Source: an uncultured Oscillospiraceae bacterium
GTDB taxonomy: Bacteria; Bacillota; Clostridia; Oscillospirales; Oscillospiraceae
Reading direction: 5' to 3'
Assembly (NCBI GenBank): GCA_947588605.1
Contig: CANPYK010000007.1
Span: 32,290 to 96,289 of the forward strand
DNA length: 64,000 nucleotides
The translations under genes were made by a program, and so were the position numbers. The notes under the pieces are model-generated. The model saw only the letters and a program-made list of their open reading frames with translations. It was not told the DNA's origin and searched no databases. Every line of letters begins with the position of its first letter. The stretch's first letter is position 1. Below, one piece after another: positions 25,115 to 33,900 of this stretch.

Positions 25115-26427
25115 CTCACGCTCTCCTTCCCGTGATAAAGCTCCCATACCGCCCTGTCCGCGTCCTCATAGACGCGCTGGGCGTCCATGGTGAGGAATTT
25201 CCCGTGGTCGTAAAGGATCCGCCCGTCCACGACGGTCATCACCACGTCGCTCCCCTGGGCGCTGTACGCGGCCAGCGCCAACGGGTCGAGACACGGGCGC
25301 ATGTGGGGTCCCCTAAGGGACAGGGCGGCGAAGTCCGCCTTTTTCCCCACCCGAAGCTCCCCGGTGTCCTCCCGGCCCTGGGCCCTGGCGCCGTTTAAGG
25401 TCGCCATGCGCAGGGTCACCCCGGCGGGCATGACCGTGGGGTCACCGGTATAGCCGTTGTGCAGGAGGGACGCCAGGTGCAGCTCCTCCGGCATATTGAG
25501 GTTGTTGTTGGAGGCCGCCCCGTCGGTGCCCAGCGCCACGTTGAGCCCCAGCTCCAGCATCCGCGGTACAGGCGCGAAGCCGCTGCCCAGCTTCATGTTG
25601 CTGGAGGGACAGTGGACGACGCTGACGCCCCGCTCCCGCAAAAGCCTCATGTCCTCCTCCGTCACCCACACACAGTGGGCGGCGAGGGCGGTACAGTCGA
25701 AGGCCCCGAGGTCCGCAAACCACCGGGCCGGGGTGACGCCGTATTTTTGCACGCACTCGTCGTGCTCCTTCTTCGTCTCCGAGAGGTGGATGTGGAGATC
25801 CCCCCGCCGCTCCCGAACGAGGTCCGCGTAGTATTTCACCACCGGCGCGGTGCAGGTATACTCGGCGTGGACGCAAAAATCGATCTTCACCCGCCCGTTC
25901 CCGGCGTTGTGGTACCGGTCATAAAGCGCCAGGGACTCCCTCACCCGGTAGTTGTCCTCCGGCCTCTCCGTGGGGTCGAAGCACTGGACGGGCCGGCAGA
26001 GGTTGGCCTTCATCCCGCACGCCAGCACCGCCTCCGCCGTCTCCTGAGGCTCCATGTACATATCCGTGAAGGACGTGGTGCCGGCGGCGATCATCTCCAA
26101 AAGCGCAAGCTCCGTCCCCGCCCTGATCATCGCCGGCGTCAGCCGGTCCTCGATGCGGAAGACCGTGTCGAAGAGCCAGCTCTGGAGGGGCAGATCGCTG
26201 CCCACCCCCCGCAGGAGCGTCATGGGCGTATGGGTGTGGGCGTTCACAAGGCCGGGGATCAGCATGGTCCCGGCCATGTCCCGCTCCTCGTCGTAGGGAA
26301 CGGCGGGGGCTTTATCGCTCAAATAGTCGATCCTGTCCCCGTCCACGCCCAGAAAACCGTTTGTAAGGACCGTATACCCGCCGTCCCCGCCTTCAAGGAC
26401 GACGGCGTTTTTGTATAAGCGTCTCAT
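25111..26427 (-). CDS. mtaD: Amidohydrolase: methylthioadenosine/S-adenosylhomocysteine deaminase type
   Basis: 438 residues. Metal-binding NAHTHTPMTLLRG (about 63), the later His in LHIHLSE and AAHCVW, and the aspartate in LGTDGAASNNNLNM are those of the MTA/SAH deaminase group, which converts the adenine moiety to hypoxanthine form. Next to a purine nucleoside phosphorylase it makes a salvage route for methylthioadenosine or adenosine. Guanine deaminase-like relatives are possible but the AASNNNLNM motif favours MtaD. Confidence 0.85.
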   Translation of the reverse strand: MRRLYKNAVVLEGGDGGYTVLTNGFLGVDGDRIDYLSDKAPAVPYDEERDMAGTMLIPGLVNAHTHTPMTLLRGVGSDLPLQSWLFDTVFRIEDRLTPAMIRAGTELALLEMIAAGTTSFTDMYMEPQETAEAVLACGMKANLCRPVQCFDPTERPEDNYRVRESLALYDRYHNAGNGRVKIDFCVHAEYTCTAPVVKYYADLVRERRGDLHIHLSETKKEHDECVQKYGVTPARWFADLGAFDCTALAAHCVWVTEEDMRLLRERGVSVVHCPSSNMKLGSGFAPVPRMLELGLNVALGTDGAASNNNLNMPEELHLASLLHNGYTGDPTVMPAGVTLRMATLNGARAQGREDTGELRVGKKADFAALSLRGPHMRPCLDPLALAAYSAQGSDVVMTVVDGRILYDHGKFLTMDAQRVYEDADRAVWELYHGKESVR

Positions 26428-26435
26428 ATGTCACC

Positions 26436-27257
26436 TCAGATGTGGGCGATGATGTCCTTCACGTAGGCGGTGAAGGGTCCCTCGATGGCGTTGGCCGTCT
26501 CGATGACCTCCTCGGAGGTCAAAGGCTTCGGCAGGACCCCGGCAGCCATGTTGGTCATGACGGAGAGAGCCAACAGCGGAAGGCCGCAGTGGGCGGCGGT
26601 CAGCGCCTCCGTCACCGTGGACATCCCCACGGCGTCCCCGCCCAAAGCCCGGATGGCCCGGATCTCCGCCGGCGTCTCATATTGCGGCCCCGGCGAGAAC
26701 CAGTAGACCCCCTCGTGGACGGTGAGGGAGGAGCCTTTCGCCAGCTCCAGCGCCAGCGCCCGCAGGGCCGGGGTGTAGGCAGAGCCCATGTCGAAAAACC
26801 GCGGCCCGAAGGCGTCCACATTGGGCCCCCGCATGGGGGAAGCGCCCATCAGCTTGATGTGGTCGGCGATGACCATGATGTCCCCGGGCTTATAGGCGGT
26901 GTTCACCGCCCCGGCGGCGTTGGTGAGGATGAGCGCCCGGATCCCCAAAAGCTTCAGCACCCGCACCGGGATGCTCAGCTCCTCGAAGTCGTACCCCTCG
27001 TAGTAGTGGAACCGCCCGGACATGCACACGACCCTGCGCCCCGCCACGGTGCCGAAGACCATCTCCCCGGCGTGCCCCACGGCGGTGGAGACAAGAAAGT
27101 TGGGGATCTCCCCGTAGGGCACGGTGACGGCGTCCTCCGGCTCTCCGGCAAAATGCCCCAGCCCGGACCCCAGCACGATCCCCACCTCCGGCGCGCCGCC
27201 AAACCTCTCCAGCAGAAAGTCGGCGGCCTCCTTGTAAAACTCGTAGGTGTATTTCAC
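26436..27257 (-). CDS. Purine-nucleoside phosphorylase
   Basis: 273 residues of the trimeric PNP family: phosphate loop GSGLG (about 29-33), GRFHYYEGYD, LTNAAGAVN, the purine-site segment FSPGPQYETPAEI and MSTVTEA. It splits inosine, guanosine or related nucleosides with phosphate. The start is GTG 27257, overlapping the kinase-like stop by 4 bp (GTGA) and following a GAGAGGAGAG site. The longer open frame upstream is a shadow of the kinase gene. Confidence 0.93.
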   Translation of the reverse strand: MKYTYEFYKEAADFLLERFGGAPEVGIVLGSGLGHFAGEPEDAVTVPYGEIPNFLVSTAVGHAGEMVFGTVAGRRVVCMSGRFHYYEGYDFEELSIPVRVLKLLGIRALILTNAAGAVNTAYKPGDIMVIADHIKLMGASPMRGPNVDAFGPRFFDMGSAYTPALRALALELAKGSSLTVHEGVYWFSPGPQYETPAEIRAIRALGGDAVGMSTVTEALTAAHCGLPLLALSVMTNMAAGVLPKPLTSEEVIETANAIEGPFTAYVKDIIAHI

Positions 27258-27748
27258 GAAAACTCTCCTCTCATCCACCTCTCGGCGTCCTCCCGGTCGT
27301 GGAAAATGTAAATCTCCCGTCCCTCCCGGTATTGCTCCAACAGCCTGTATATCTCCGGCAGCGTCTCCGCCGGGAACGCCCGGATCCACGCGGTGAATTC
27401 CTGGTCCTCCTCCGTCTCGATCCATGGCATGTCCTCTCTCGGCTTTCCCCGGCGGCTTGCCACCCCCTGAAGGCACACCTCCACGGGGTAGTCCAGCAAA
27501 AATACCGTGTCCGCCGCCCGCAGCCGCGTCTCCAGCGTCCGGGCATAGTTCCCGTCGATGATCCACGCCGGCCTTTCCAGGATCTCCCGGAGCTTCTCAT
27601 CAAACGTCTCCCGGCTGATGTGGGTCCCGTCCGGCCTGTGCCAGATCATGTCGAGATAGATGAGCGGCAGTCCCGTTTTGTCCCTCAGCGCCCTGGCGAA
27701 GGTGGACTTTCCCGCCCCGCTGGGCCCGATCACGAGCACGCGCCTCAT
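27254..27748 (-). CDS. P-loop kinase-like protein (adenylate kinase/FlaR 'topology modulation' type)
   Basis: 164 residues with Walker A GPSGAGKST (residues 7-15), LPLIYLDMIWHRP and a RxxR lid-like region near GKPREDMPW. This family is annotated as DNA topology modulation FlaR-like or as an adenylate-kinase-like NTPase; the substrate is not known. It is embedded between DUF5655 and PNP genes with overlaps on both sides, which suggests a nucleotide-related role. Confidence 0.8.
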   Translation of the reverse strand: MRRVLVIGPSGAGKSTFARALRDKTGLPLIYLDMIWHRPDGTHISRETFDEKLREILERPAWIIDGNYARTLETRLRAADTVFLLDYPVEVCLQGVASRRGKPREDMPWIETEEDQEFTAWIRAFPAETLPEIYRLLEQYREGREIYIFHDREDAERWMRGEFS

Positions 27749-28125
27749 CGTTTCCCCTCCGCAAATTCGTACGCCTCCCCGAGCCACGCCAGAAGCGCCC
27801 CGTCGATCTCCTCCGGCGACCCCACCAAAACGTGATGCGTCCACCTCCCCGGCGCGGCCTCAACGGTGACGGCGATACGTCCGTCATACACCGGCCTTCC
27901 CAGCCCAAAGGTGACGGTCAGAAACGGGTCAGGGCGGTCCGCCTTGCGCCTCACCGGCAGGAACGACGCGCAGGCAAAGAGATGCCGGTTCTTAAAGGAG
28001 ATCTGCGTCTTCCTTACCTCGACCTTCGTCCCCGGCCACCGCCCCAAGATCTCCCCCTCCAGCCTCTCATAGATAGGCAGGGCGTCCATATGCCCGTCAA
28101 AAAACAGCAAAACGTCGTCGTTCAT
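27745..28125 (-). CDS. DUF5655-type protein
   Basis: 126 residues, soluble. The order LYERLEGEIL...VEVRKTQISFKNRHLFACASFLPVRR...HHVLVGSPEEID is that of DUF5655 (family DNA-binding or nuclease-associated role proposed in general, not proved). First gene of the salvage operon; overlaps the next gene as ATGA. No clear promoter was found upstream. Confidence 0.75.
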   Translation of the reverse strand: MNDDVLLFFDGHMDALPIYERLEGEILGRWPGTKVEVRKTQISFKNRHLFACASFLPVRRKADRPDPFLTVTFGLGRPVYDGRIAVTVEAAPGRWTHHVLVGSPEEIDGALLAWLGEAYEFAEGKR

Positions 28126-28266
28126 TTTCCTTCGCTCCCGCTTCCATCCACAACTCGCCGCACACAGGGGCTCACAGGCGCAGTCTCAAGCGCCCCGGAC
28201 GGCAGCAGAAGCGGAAACCCCAGAAACGCCCTCCATGGCATCCAGCCCCGCCCGAAACCTGGCGGT

Positions 28267-28468
28267 CAGATTGGCAAAAACCTGAATCGAGCATTTTTTC
28301 CGGCGGCATGTACGTCGGAAAAAATTCCTTTTGTCACGCAAGTGTGCCGCTTGCGGCGCGCGCAGCGTGACGGCAGGGAAATTTCGTGTGAATTCCGCAG
28401 AATTCACACGAAGTTTCCCGCACGTTCCCCTTTGTCGGAAAAGGCCAACGGCCTTTTTCGACAGGCTG
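28267..28468 (+). repeat. Palindromic element FA2 (long form, 202 bp)
   Basis: Same family as FA1 with hairpin alpha, a middle module (TTTTGTCACGC...GCGTGAC), a long variable palindrome (arms CGTGTGAATTC / GAATTCACACG around CGCA), the linker CCGCACGTTCCCCTTTG and hairpin delta with a G-T wobble in place of a G-C pair. It fills most of the 545-bp gap before the SAH hydrolase promoter. No open frame. Confidence 0.8.
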
Positions 28469-28610
28469 TCCGCCCTGTCGCGCTTTTTCAAAAGGCCGAC
28501 GATCCGGTCCGGGTCGCCCGTCACATAGTGAAGTCCGTACCGCGTCACGTCCCCGCCCCCTTTTTTCCACTATTGTACATCATTTTCCCCGAAAATACAA
28601 GACGCGGGGC

Positions 28611-28639
28611 TTTACTTGCGGGCGGGGGCGTGTTAAAAT
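28611..28639 (+). promoter_or_regulatory. Promoter of the SAH hydrolase gene
   Basis: TTTACT and TAAAAT with a 17-bp spacer, 31 bp upstream of the start. Confidence 0.65.
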
Positions 28640-28670
28640 TCCATTAACAACTTGTAAATGGGAGGTCCTT

Positions 28671-29918
28671 ATGAGCGAGATCAGAGACATCGCCCTCGCC
28701 CCGTCCGGGGAGAAGAAGATCGCGTGGGCGCGGCGGTTCATGCCGCTTTTAAATTCCATCGAGGAGGATTTCCGGCGGGAAAAACCCTTCGCCGGCCTTA
28801 AAATGACCGTCTCCCTGCACCTGGAGGCCAAGTCCGCCGTGCTGTGCCGCGTCCTCATGGCCGGCGGCGCGGACCTCAGGATCACCGGGTGCAATCCCCT
28901 CTCCACCCAGGACGACGTGACGGCGGCGCTGGTACAGGGCGGGGCGCAGGTCTGGTCCGTCTATGGCTGTACGGCGGAGGAGTATGACCGCCACATGGCC
29001 GAGGCCCTCGCCTTCGGCCCCCACATCATCATCGACGACGGCGGGGACCTTACGAGTATGCTCCACCGGGACATGCGCTCTCTCCTCCCCGGCGTCATCG
29101 GCGGGTGCGAGGAGACGACCACCGGCATCATCCGCCTGCGCGCCATGGAGCGTGAGGGGGCTCTCGCGTTCCCCATGCTCACGGTAAACGACGCCAGGTG
29201 CAAGCACTTCTTCGACAACCGCTACGGCACGGGCCAGTCGGCGTGGGACGGCATCAACCGGGCCACGAATCTGGTGGTGGCCGGGAAAAACGTGGTCGTC
29301 GCCGGCTACGGCTGGTGCGGCCGGGGCATCGCCCTGCGGGCACGGGGCCTGGGCGCGCGGGTGACGGTGACGGAGATCGACCCCGTCAAGGCCCTGGAGG
29401 CTATGATGGACGGCTATGAGGTCAAGACCATGGACGAGGCCGCCGCCGAGGGCGACCTGTTCGTCACCTCCACCGGCTGCTGCAAGGTCATCACCGAGAG
29501 GCACTTTGAAAAGATGAAGGACGGCGCGATCCTCTGCAACGCCGGCCACTTCAACGTGGAGGTGGACGTGGACTGGCTGGAGCGCAACGCCCGTGACGCC
29601 GGCGAGGGCCGCACCGCCGTCACAAAGGGCTATACCCTTCCCAACGGCCGCACCCTCTTCGTCCTGGCCGAGGGCCGCCTTGTGAACCTGGCCTCCGGCG
29701 ACGGCCACCCGGTGGAGATCATGGATATGTCCTTCGCCATCCAGGCCCTGGCCGCCAAATACATCGCCGACCACCGGGGGACTCTCCCTCGCGCCGTCAT
29801 CGAGATCCCCGAAGAGATCGACACCGACGTCGCCCTCCGCAAGCTCTCCGCCTCCCACATGACCATCGACACCCTCACCCCCGAGCAGGAAAAATACCTC
29901 TCCTCCTGGGCCCTGTGA
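28671..29918 (+). CDS. ahcY: Adenosylhomocysteinase (S-adenosylhomocysteine hydrolase)
   Basis: 415 residues; the compact bacterial/archaeal form. It splits SAH into adenosine and homocysteine using bound NAD. Visible are the substrate region SLHLEAKSAVL, CNPLSTQDDVTAAL, EETTTGIIRL, NDARCKHFFDNRYGTGQS and the Rossmann loop VVAGYGWCGRGIA. The start follows GGGAGG. With the neighbouring deaminase and PNP it suggests active SAM by-product recycling in this organism. Confidence 0.96.
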   Translation: MSEIRDIALAPSGEKKIAWARRFMPLLNSIEEDFRREKPFAGLKMTVSLHLEAKSAVLCRVLMAGGADLRITGCNPLSTQDDVTAALVQGGAQVWSVYGCTAEEYDRHMAEALAFGPHIIIDDGGDLTSMLHRDMRSLLPGVIGGCEETTTGIIRLRAMEREGALAFPMLTVNDARCKHFFDNRYGTGQSAWDGINRATNLVVAGKNVVVAGYGWCGRGIALRARGLGARVTVTEIDPVKALEAMMDGYEVKTMDEAAAEGDLFVTSTGCCKVITERHFEKMKDGAILCNAGHFNVEVDVDWLERNARDAGEGRTAVTKGYTLPNGRTLFVLAEGRLVNLASGDGHPVEIMDMSFAIQALAAKYIADHRGTLPRAVIEIPEEIDTDVALRKLSASHMTIDTLTPEQEKYLSSWAL

Positions 29919-29942
29919 GGCGAAGAGCTTTGGGTTAGTTGT

Positions 29943-29971
29943 ATTATACTACAAAACAAGCAATTTGTCAA
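29943..29971 (-). promoter_or_regulatory. Consensus promoter antisense to ahcY
   Basis: TTGACA and TATAAT with a 17-bp spacer on the minus strand, just past the ahcY stop and pointing into it. No minus-strand gene follows for 1.8 kb. It may make an antisense RNA or be left from a lost gene. Confidence 0.75.
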
Positions 29972-29999
29972 GTATTTTTTAAGTATCGTGCCTGTAGAG

Positions 30000-30740
30000 G
30001 CGGGTTCCATTTGCCGGGACCGGTCTGTCATCCAGCGCTCGCTTCCCCCCTGCCCCCCTCCTACGAGGAGGGGGCCCGAAGACGGGGGCGGGTGCGATTT
30101 TTCGAGACCTTTCCATTATCGAAACCTCTTTTGCCCCTCCAAGGTCGGGGTGGCGCGAAGCGCCGGGGTGGTTCCGTCTATCTGACCGCTCTAACAATCG
30201 CACCCGCCCGGTTCCAGAGCCCTCCCCGCGGGGCGGGGAGGGGCAGGGGTGAGGTGGGAGCCGAAGGGCTTTGAGTGGCTGCGATGAACGCACCCACCTC
30301 ATCCGGCGCCTGCGGGCGCCACCTTCCCCACTTTGTGGGGAAGGCTAGGACGGGGGACGGGGGACGAGGGACGAAGGCTCGAATACCCCGCCGCTGCGGC
30401 GGCACCCCTTTTTCCGAAAAAGGGGTCGGGGAACAAGGTTGCGGCGCTTCGCGCCGCGTTTATAAAAATTGCGCCGCATAGCGGCGCATCCTTTTTGAAC
30501 CCCTTTCCGGGAAAGGGGGGTAGGGGGGATTCGAGCCCCCGTCCTTCGTCCCCCGTCCCCGCCGCAGCGGATAATTCAAAACAGCGGCGAAGCCGCAACC
30601 TTTTTGGTAGGGGCGGGTTCTAAACCCGCCCGTCCCCCGTCCCCGCCGTGCGGGCAAATAAAATCCGCGGCGAAGCCGCAACCTTTTTAAGCCCCCTCCT
30701 CGTAGGAGGGGGGCAGGGGGGTAGCGAGCGTGGGATGACA
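30000..30740. repeat. Palindrome cluster R2 (largest)
   Basis: About 740 bp with no gene. Modules include CCCCTCCTACGAGGAGGGGG (30057-30076) and its inverse near 30690-30715, CCCCTTTTTCCGAAAAAGGGG (about 30405-30425), GCCGCTGCGGCGGC, CTTCCCCACTTTGTGGGGAAG (30322-30342), GGCGCCTGCGGGCGCC, CGGGTTCTAAACCCG (30605-30630) and GCGGCTTCGCCGC units. The modules are shared with R1 and R3-R7 but ordered differently. Confidence 0.8.
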
Positions 30741-30750
30741 GAGCGGCGAA

Positions 30751-30802
30751 TACTTTACTATACTAAAATGTTCCACGTGGAACATTTTAGTATAGTAAAG
30801 TA
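30751..30802. promoter_or_regulatory. 52-bp perfect palindrome with parS-like core
   Basis: Two exact 26-bp arms without a loop. The centre TGTTCCACGTGGAACA (30769-30784) fits the ParB-binding parS pattern TGTT-N-CACGTG-N-AACA at every fixed position. AT-rich arms extend it. It could instead be a structured terminator, but there is no GC stem and T-run. Confidence 0.5.
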
Positions 30803-30811
30803 AACACCCTC

Positions 30812-30941
30812 ATCAAAGGCCTTTTTCCGGCGGCGCGGCGTGGCGAAAGGGAAGCCCCTTGCGAAAGGTCCGCAGACCTTTCGCAAGGGGCTTTCCGCAC
30901 GTTTCCCCTTGGCATCGAAATGCCAAAGGCATTTCGAGCCA
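30812..30941 (+). repeat. Palindromic element FA3 (divergent form, 130 bp)
   Basis: Shares TTCCGGCGGC, the tip TCCGCAGA and the linker CCGCACGTTTCCCCTTG with FA1/2/4, but all stems differ: the long palindrome has arms AAGCCCCTTGCGAAAGGTC and its complement, and the delta hairpin is TCGAAATGCC / GGCATTTCGA. Both arms changed together. It ends directly at the stop codon of the pectate lyase gene. Confidence 0.7.
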
Positions 30942-30942
30942 G

Positions 30943-33900
30943 TTACTTCCCGTACTTCAAAAATCTTGACACGATCGTGGCAAGCTCGGCGCGGGTGAGG
31001 GCGCTCTTGGGGGAGAGGGTGGTGGCGGAGGTGCCGTTGATGATGCCGCGGCTGACGGCCCAGGTCATGGCGTCCACATTGTCCTCATCCAGCTCCTTGG
31101 CGTCGGTGAAGCCCTGGAGAGCCACGGAGGCGGTGACGTCCACGTCCTGGCCGGCCATCTTGGCGTAGAGGTAGAGGGCCTTGACGGCCTCCTCGCGGGT
31201 GATGGCGCCGTTGGGATCGAACCTGCCGTCCTTGGCGGCCATGATCTCATTTTCCTCCGCCCAGGCCACGGCCTTGGCGAACCAGTCGGTCTTGGCAACG
31301 TCCGTGGAGGCGCTGTCGGCCTTGGGGGCGGGGGTGTCGGCGAGGCGGTGGAGGACCGTGGCGACCATGGCGCGCAGGGCCGTCTCCCGGGGGGCGAAGA
31401 CGCTGTCGGCGGTGCCGTTCATGATGCCCTTCTCACGCATCTCATAGGCGGGCTCAAAGTACCAGGCGGTGGGGATCACGTCCCGGTAGTTGGCGCCCTG
31501 GCTGCCGGGGAGGCGCGCGCCGGCGTCGGCGGGGGCCTTGGCGGTGAGCTCCAGGCAGCCGTTCATGGAGATGGTGCCGTCGGCGTTGCGGGTGATGCCG
31601 GAGGCGATGGCCTTGGCGGTATCCAGGGACTTGAACCAAGTCTCGTCCACCGCTTCGCCGGAGGCGTTGCCCTGATAGTAGTCGTTGGCCTTCAGGTAGT
31701 CGGTCTTGTTCTGGTTGCCCCTGGGGGCGATGCTGTCGTCGCTGCCGCCCTTGTAGGAGAGGAAGCCCGTGACCTCGAAGGCGGTGTCCAGGTCGGCGAT
31801 GTTGGTGTACAGCGCCAGGTTGCCCTTGCCGTTATTGTAGGCCGTGCAGTTTTCCACCTTCACGCTGGGGTTGGAGTTGCCGGTAAAGCCGTTGGCCTTG
31901 TTGTCGAAGGCGATGGAGTTGACGATCCTATGCTCCACGGCGAAGTTTCCGCCGCCGAGCTTGAAGCCGTTGCCGTTGCCGGCGTTGACCTCCTTGCCGT
32001 CCACGATGTCATAGCCGTTCTTGAAGGCCACGGAATTTTTGATGGTGACGGCGCCGATGGTCGCGCCCCGGGCGAAGAGGTCCCAGCCATCGTCGGCGTT
32101 GTAGGCGGCGACGCACCCGTCGAAGACGTTGCCCACGCCGCAGGTGAGCTTGGCCTCGAAGCCGTCGGCGTCCTCGTAGCCGGCGTCGGCGTTGAGCCAG
32201 GAGGAGCAGTTGAGGACGGTGTTGTAGCTGGGCCAGTCGGGGATGTCGTCGCCGAAGTTGATGCGGCTGATGGAGATGCCCGTATTCAGGTTGTCATAGG
32301 TGCAGACCCTCTCCACCACGTTGTGGTTTCCGCCGATGTGGACGCCCTTGGCGGTGGAACGGGTGGAGTCAAAGCCGATGAGATGCCACCAGTCGCCATT
32401 GATGCGCAGTCCGTTGCCCTTCTCGCCCCAGTCGAGGACGGGACGGGTGGCGGCGGTGTCCGCGGCCTTCAGGGTGATGGGCTTTTCTTCGGTGCCGTTG
32501 ATGCCCCGATCCACGGTGACACCGGAGGTCAGCTGATAGGTGCCCTCCATGAGGATAATGACGGCGCCGGGAGCCGGGTTTTTGAGGGCGTCGGCCAGGG
32601 TGGTGGGCTCGGCCTGCGTGCCCTTGGCGCCGGAGACGCCGTTGGGGGCGACGTAGATGGTGGTCCGCTCGTCCACGGCGTAATGGACGGTGGTGGTGAC
32701 CGTCGCCTCGGCATAGCTTGTGAGTATCGCGCCGTCGGCGGTGAGAGCGTCCTGATCGGGGGTCACCACGGCGGTGAATTTGTTGTCCCCGGCGGTGAGG
32801 GTCACGGGGATCAGGGTCTTCCCGGCCTCCACGACGCCCTTGTAGATCTCCTTGCCGGCCGCGTCGGTGACGACGGCCTTGCCGCTGACGTTGACCCGCA
32901 GGTCAAGGTCCAGCTTCTCCTGGTTGGAGACGGTGGGGTTCCGGAAGGAGAAGGCGGGCGCGGCGGTCTTCTCCTCGGTTTCGCCGGTACCGCCGGAGGA
33001 GCCGGAGGCGGCGGAGGTGGTAAGGCTTATGTCGCTGAAGGTCACGTCCATATAGCGGGCGGCGAACATCCCTACGTAGACGTAACCGTCCACCTGGCTG
33101 AGCTCCCCGGGATACTGCTCGGTGTGCGTGACGCCGTTGTGGTCGGTGTAGGTCACGAAATAGCCCTCGTCGTTCTTCTCAAGCTTCAGCTTGAAGGACG
33201 TGAGCGCGGGGCTGAGGGTGGGGCCGCGGGAATCCAGGGAGGACTGGTTGGTGGCCTTGCCCACCAGGTTCCTGGCTACGTCGTCGGCGACGCCGCTCAT
33301 GTCGGCAAGCCAGGCGCCGGCGAAGCCGTCGGGCTTCGTGGAGGAATACTCGGTGACGCCGGTGCGCGCCAGAGCGCCCACGCCCAGCCGCTTGTTGGAG
33401 ACGGTGCTCAGGCCCGTCACGGCCAGCATGAAGGAGTTGGTCCACACAGGCGCGGTGCTGCCGTTGACGCCCACCTGGTCCAGAACGCCGATGCCGAAGC
33501 CCTCCTGGCCGTTGTTATACGTCCAGGTGTTGACGTTGGCGGTGGCGGTGAGCACGAAATTCGTGGTCTTGGGGTCGACGGCGGTGTAGTAGAAGGCCAG
33601 GCCGTCCTCGGCGGTGGGCTGGATCTTGCCCTTGCCCTCCTGGGAGACGACCCGGACGGTGTGGTCGTCCAGGACCTCACAGGTGTCGTTCTCGGGCTTG
33701 GTGCTGGTGCCGAAGGCGGAGAACACCCAGGCGATCCCCGCCTCGTCGGACACCGTGACCTCCAGGGCGTCGCAGGGCTCCCCCGTCTCCTCGCCGCGCA
33801 GGGCGGTCACGGTGACCTCCACCTTATCGCCCACCGCGAAGCCGCTCACCACGGCCTTGGTGGCGTTGAGGCCGGCGGTGGTGACGGTCTTGTCCCCGGC

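Noticed and set aside
30000..30740. Possible CRISPR array or IS element in the repeat-rich gap
   Set aside because: Repeats are palindromic, of many kinds, not evenly spaced and without unique spacers; no transposase frame or terminal inverted repeats were found.
30769..30784. Noc-binding site instead of parS
   Set aside because: Noc sites have a CCCGGG centre; the centre here is CACGTG as in parS.
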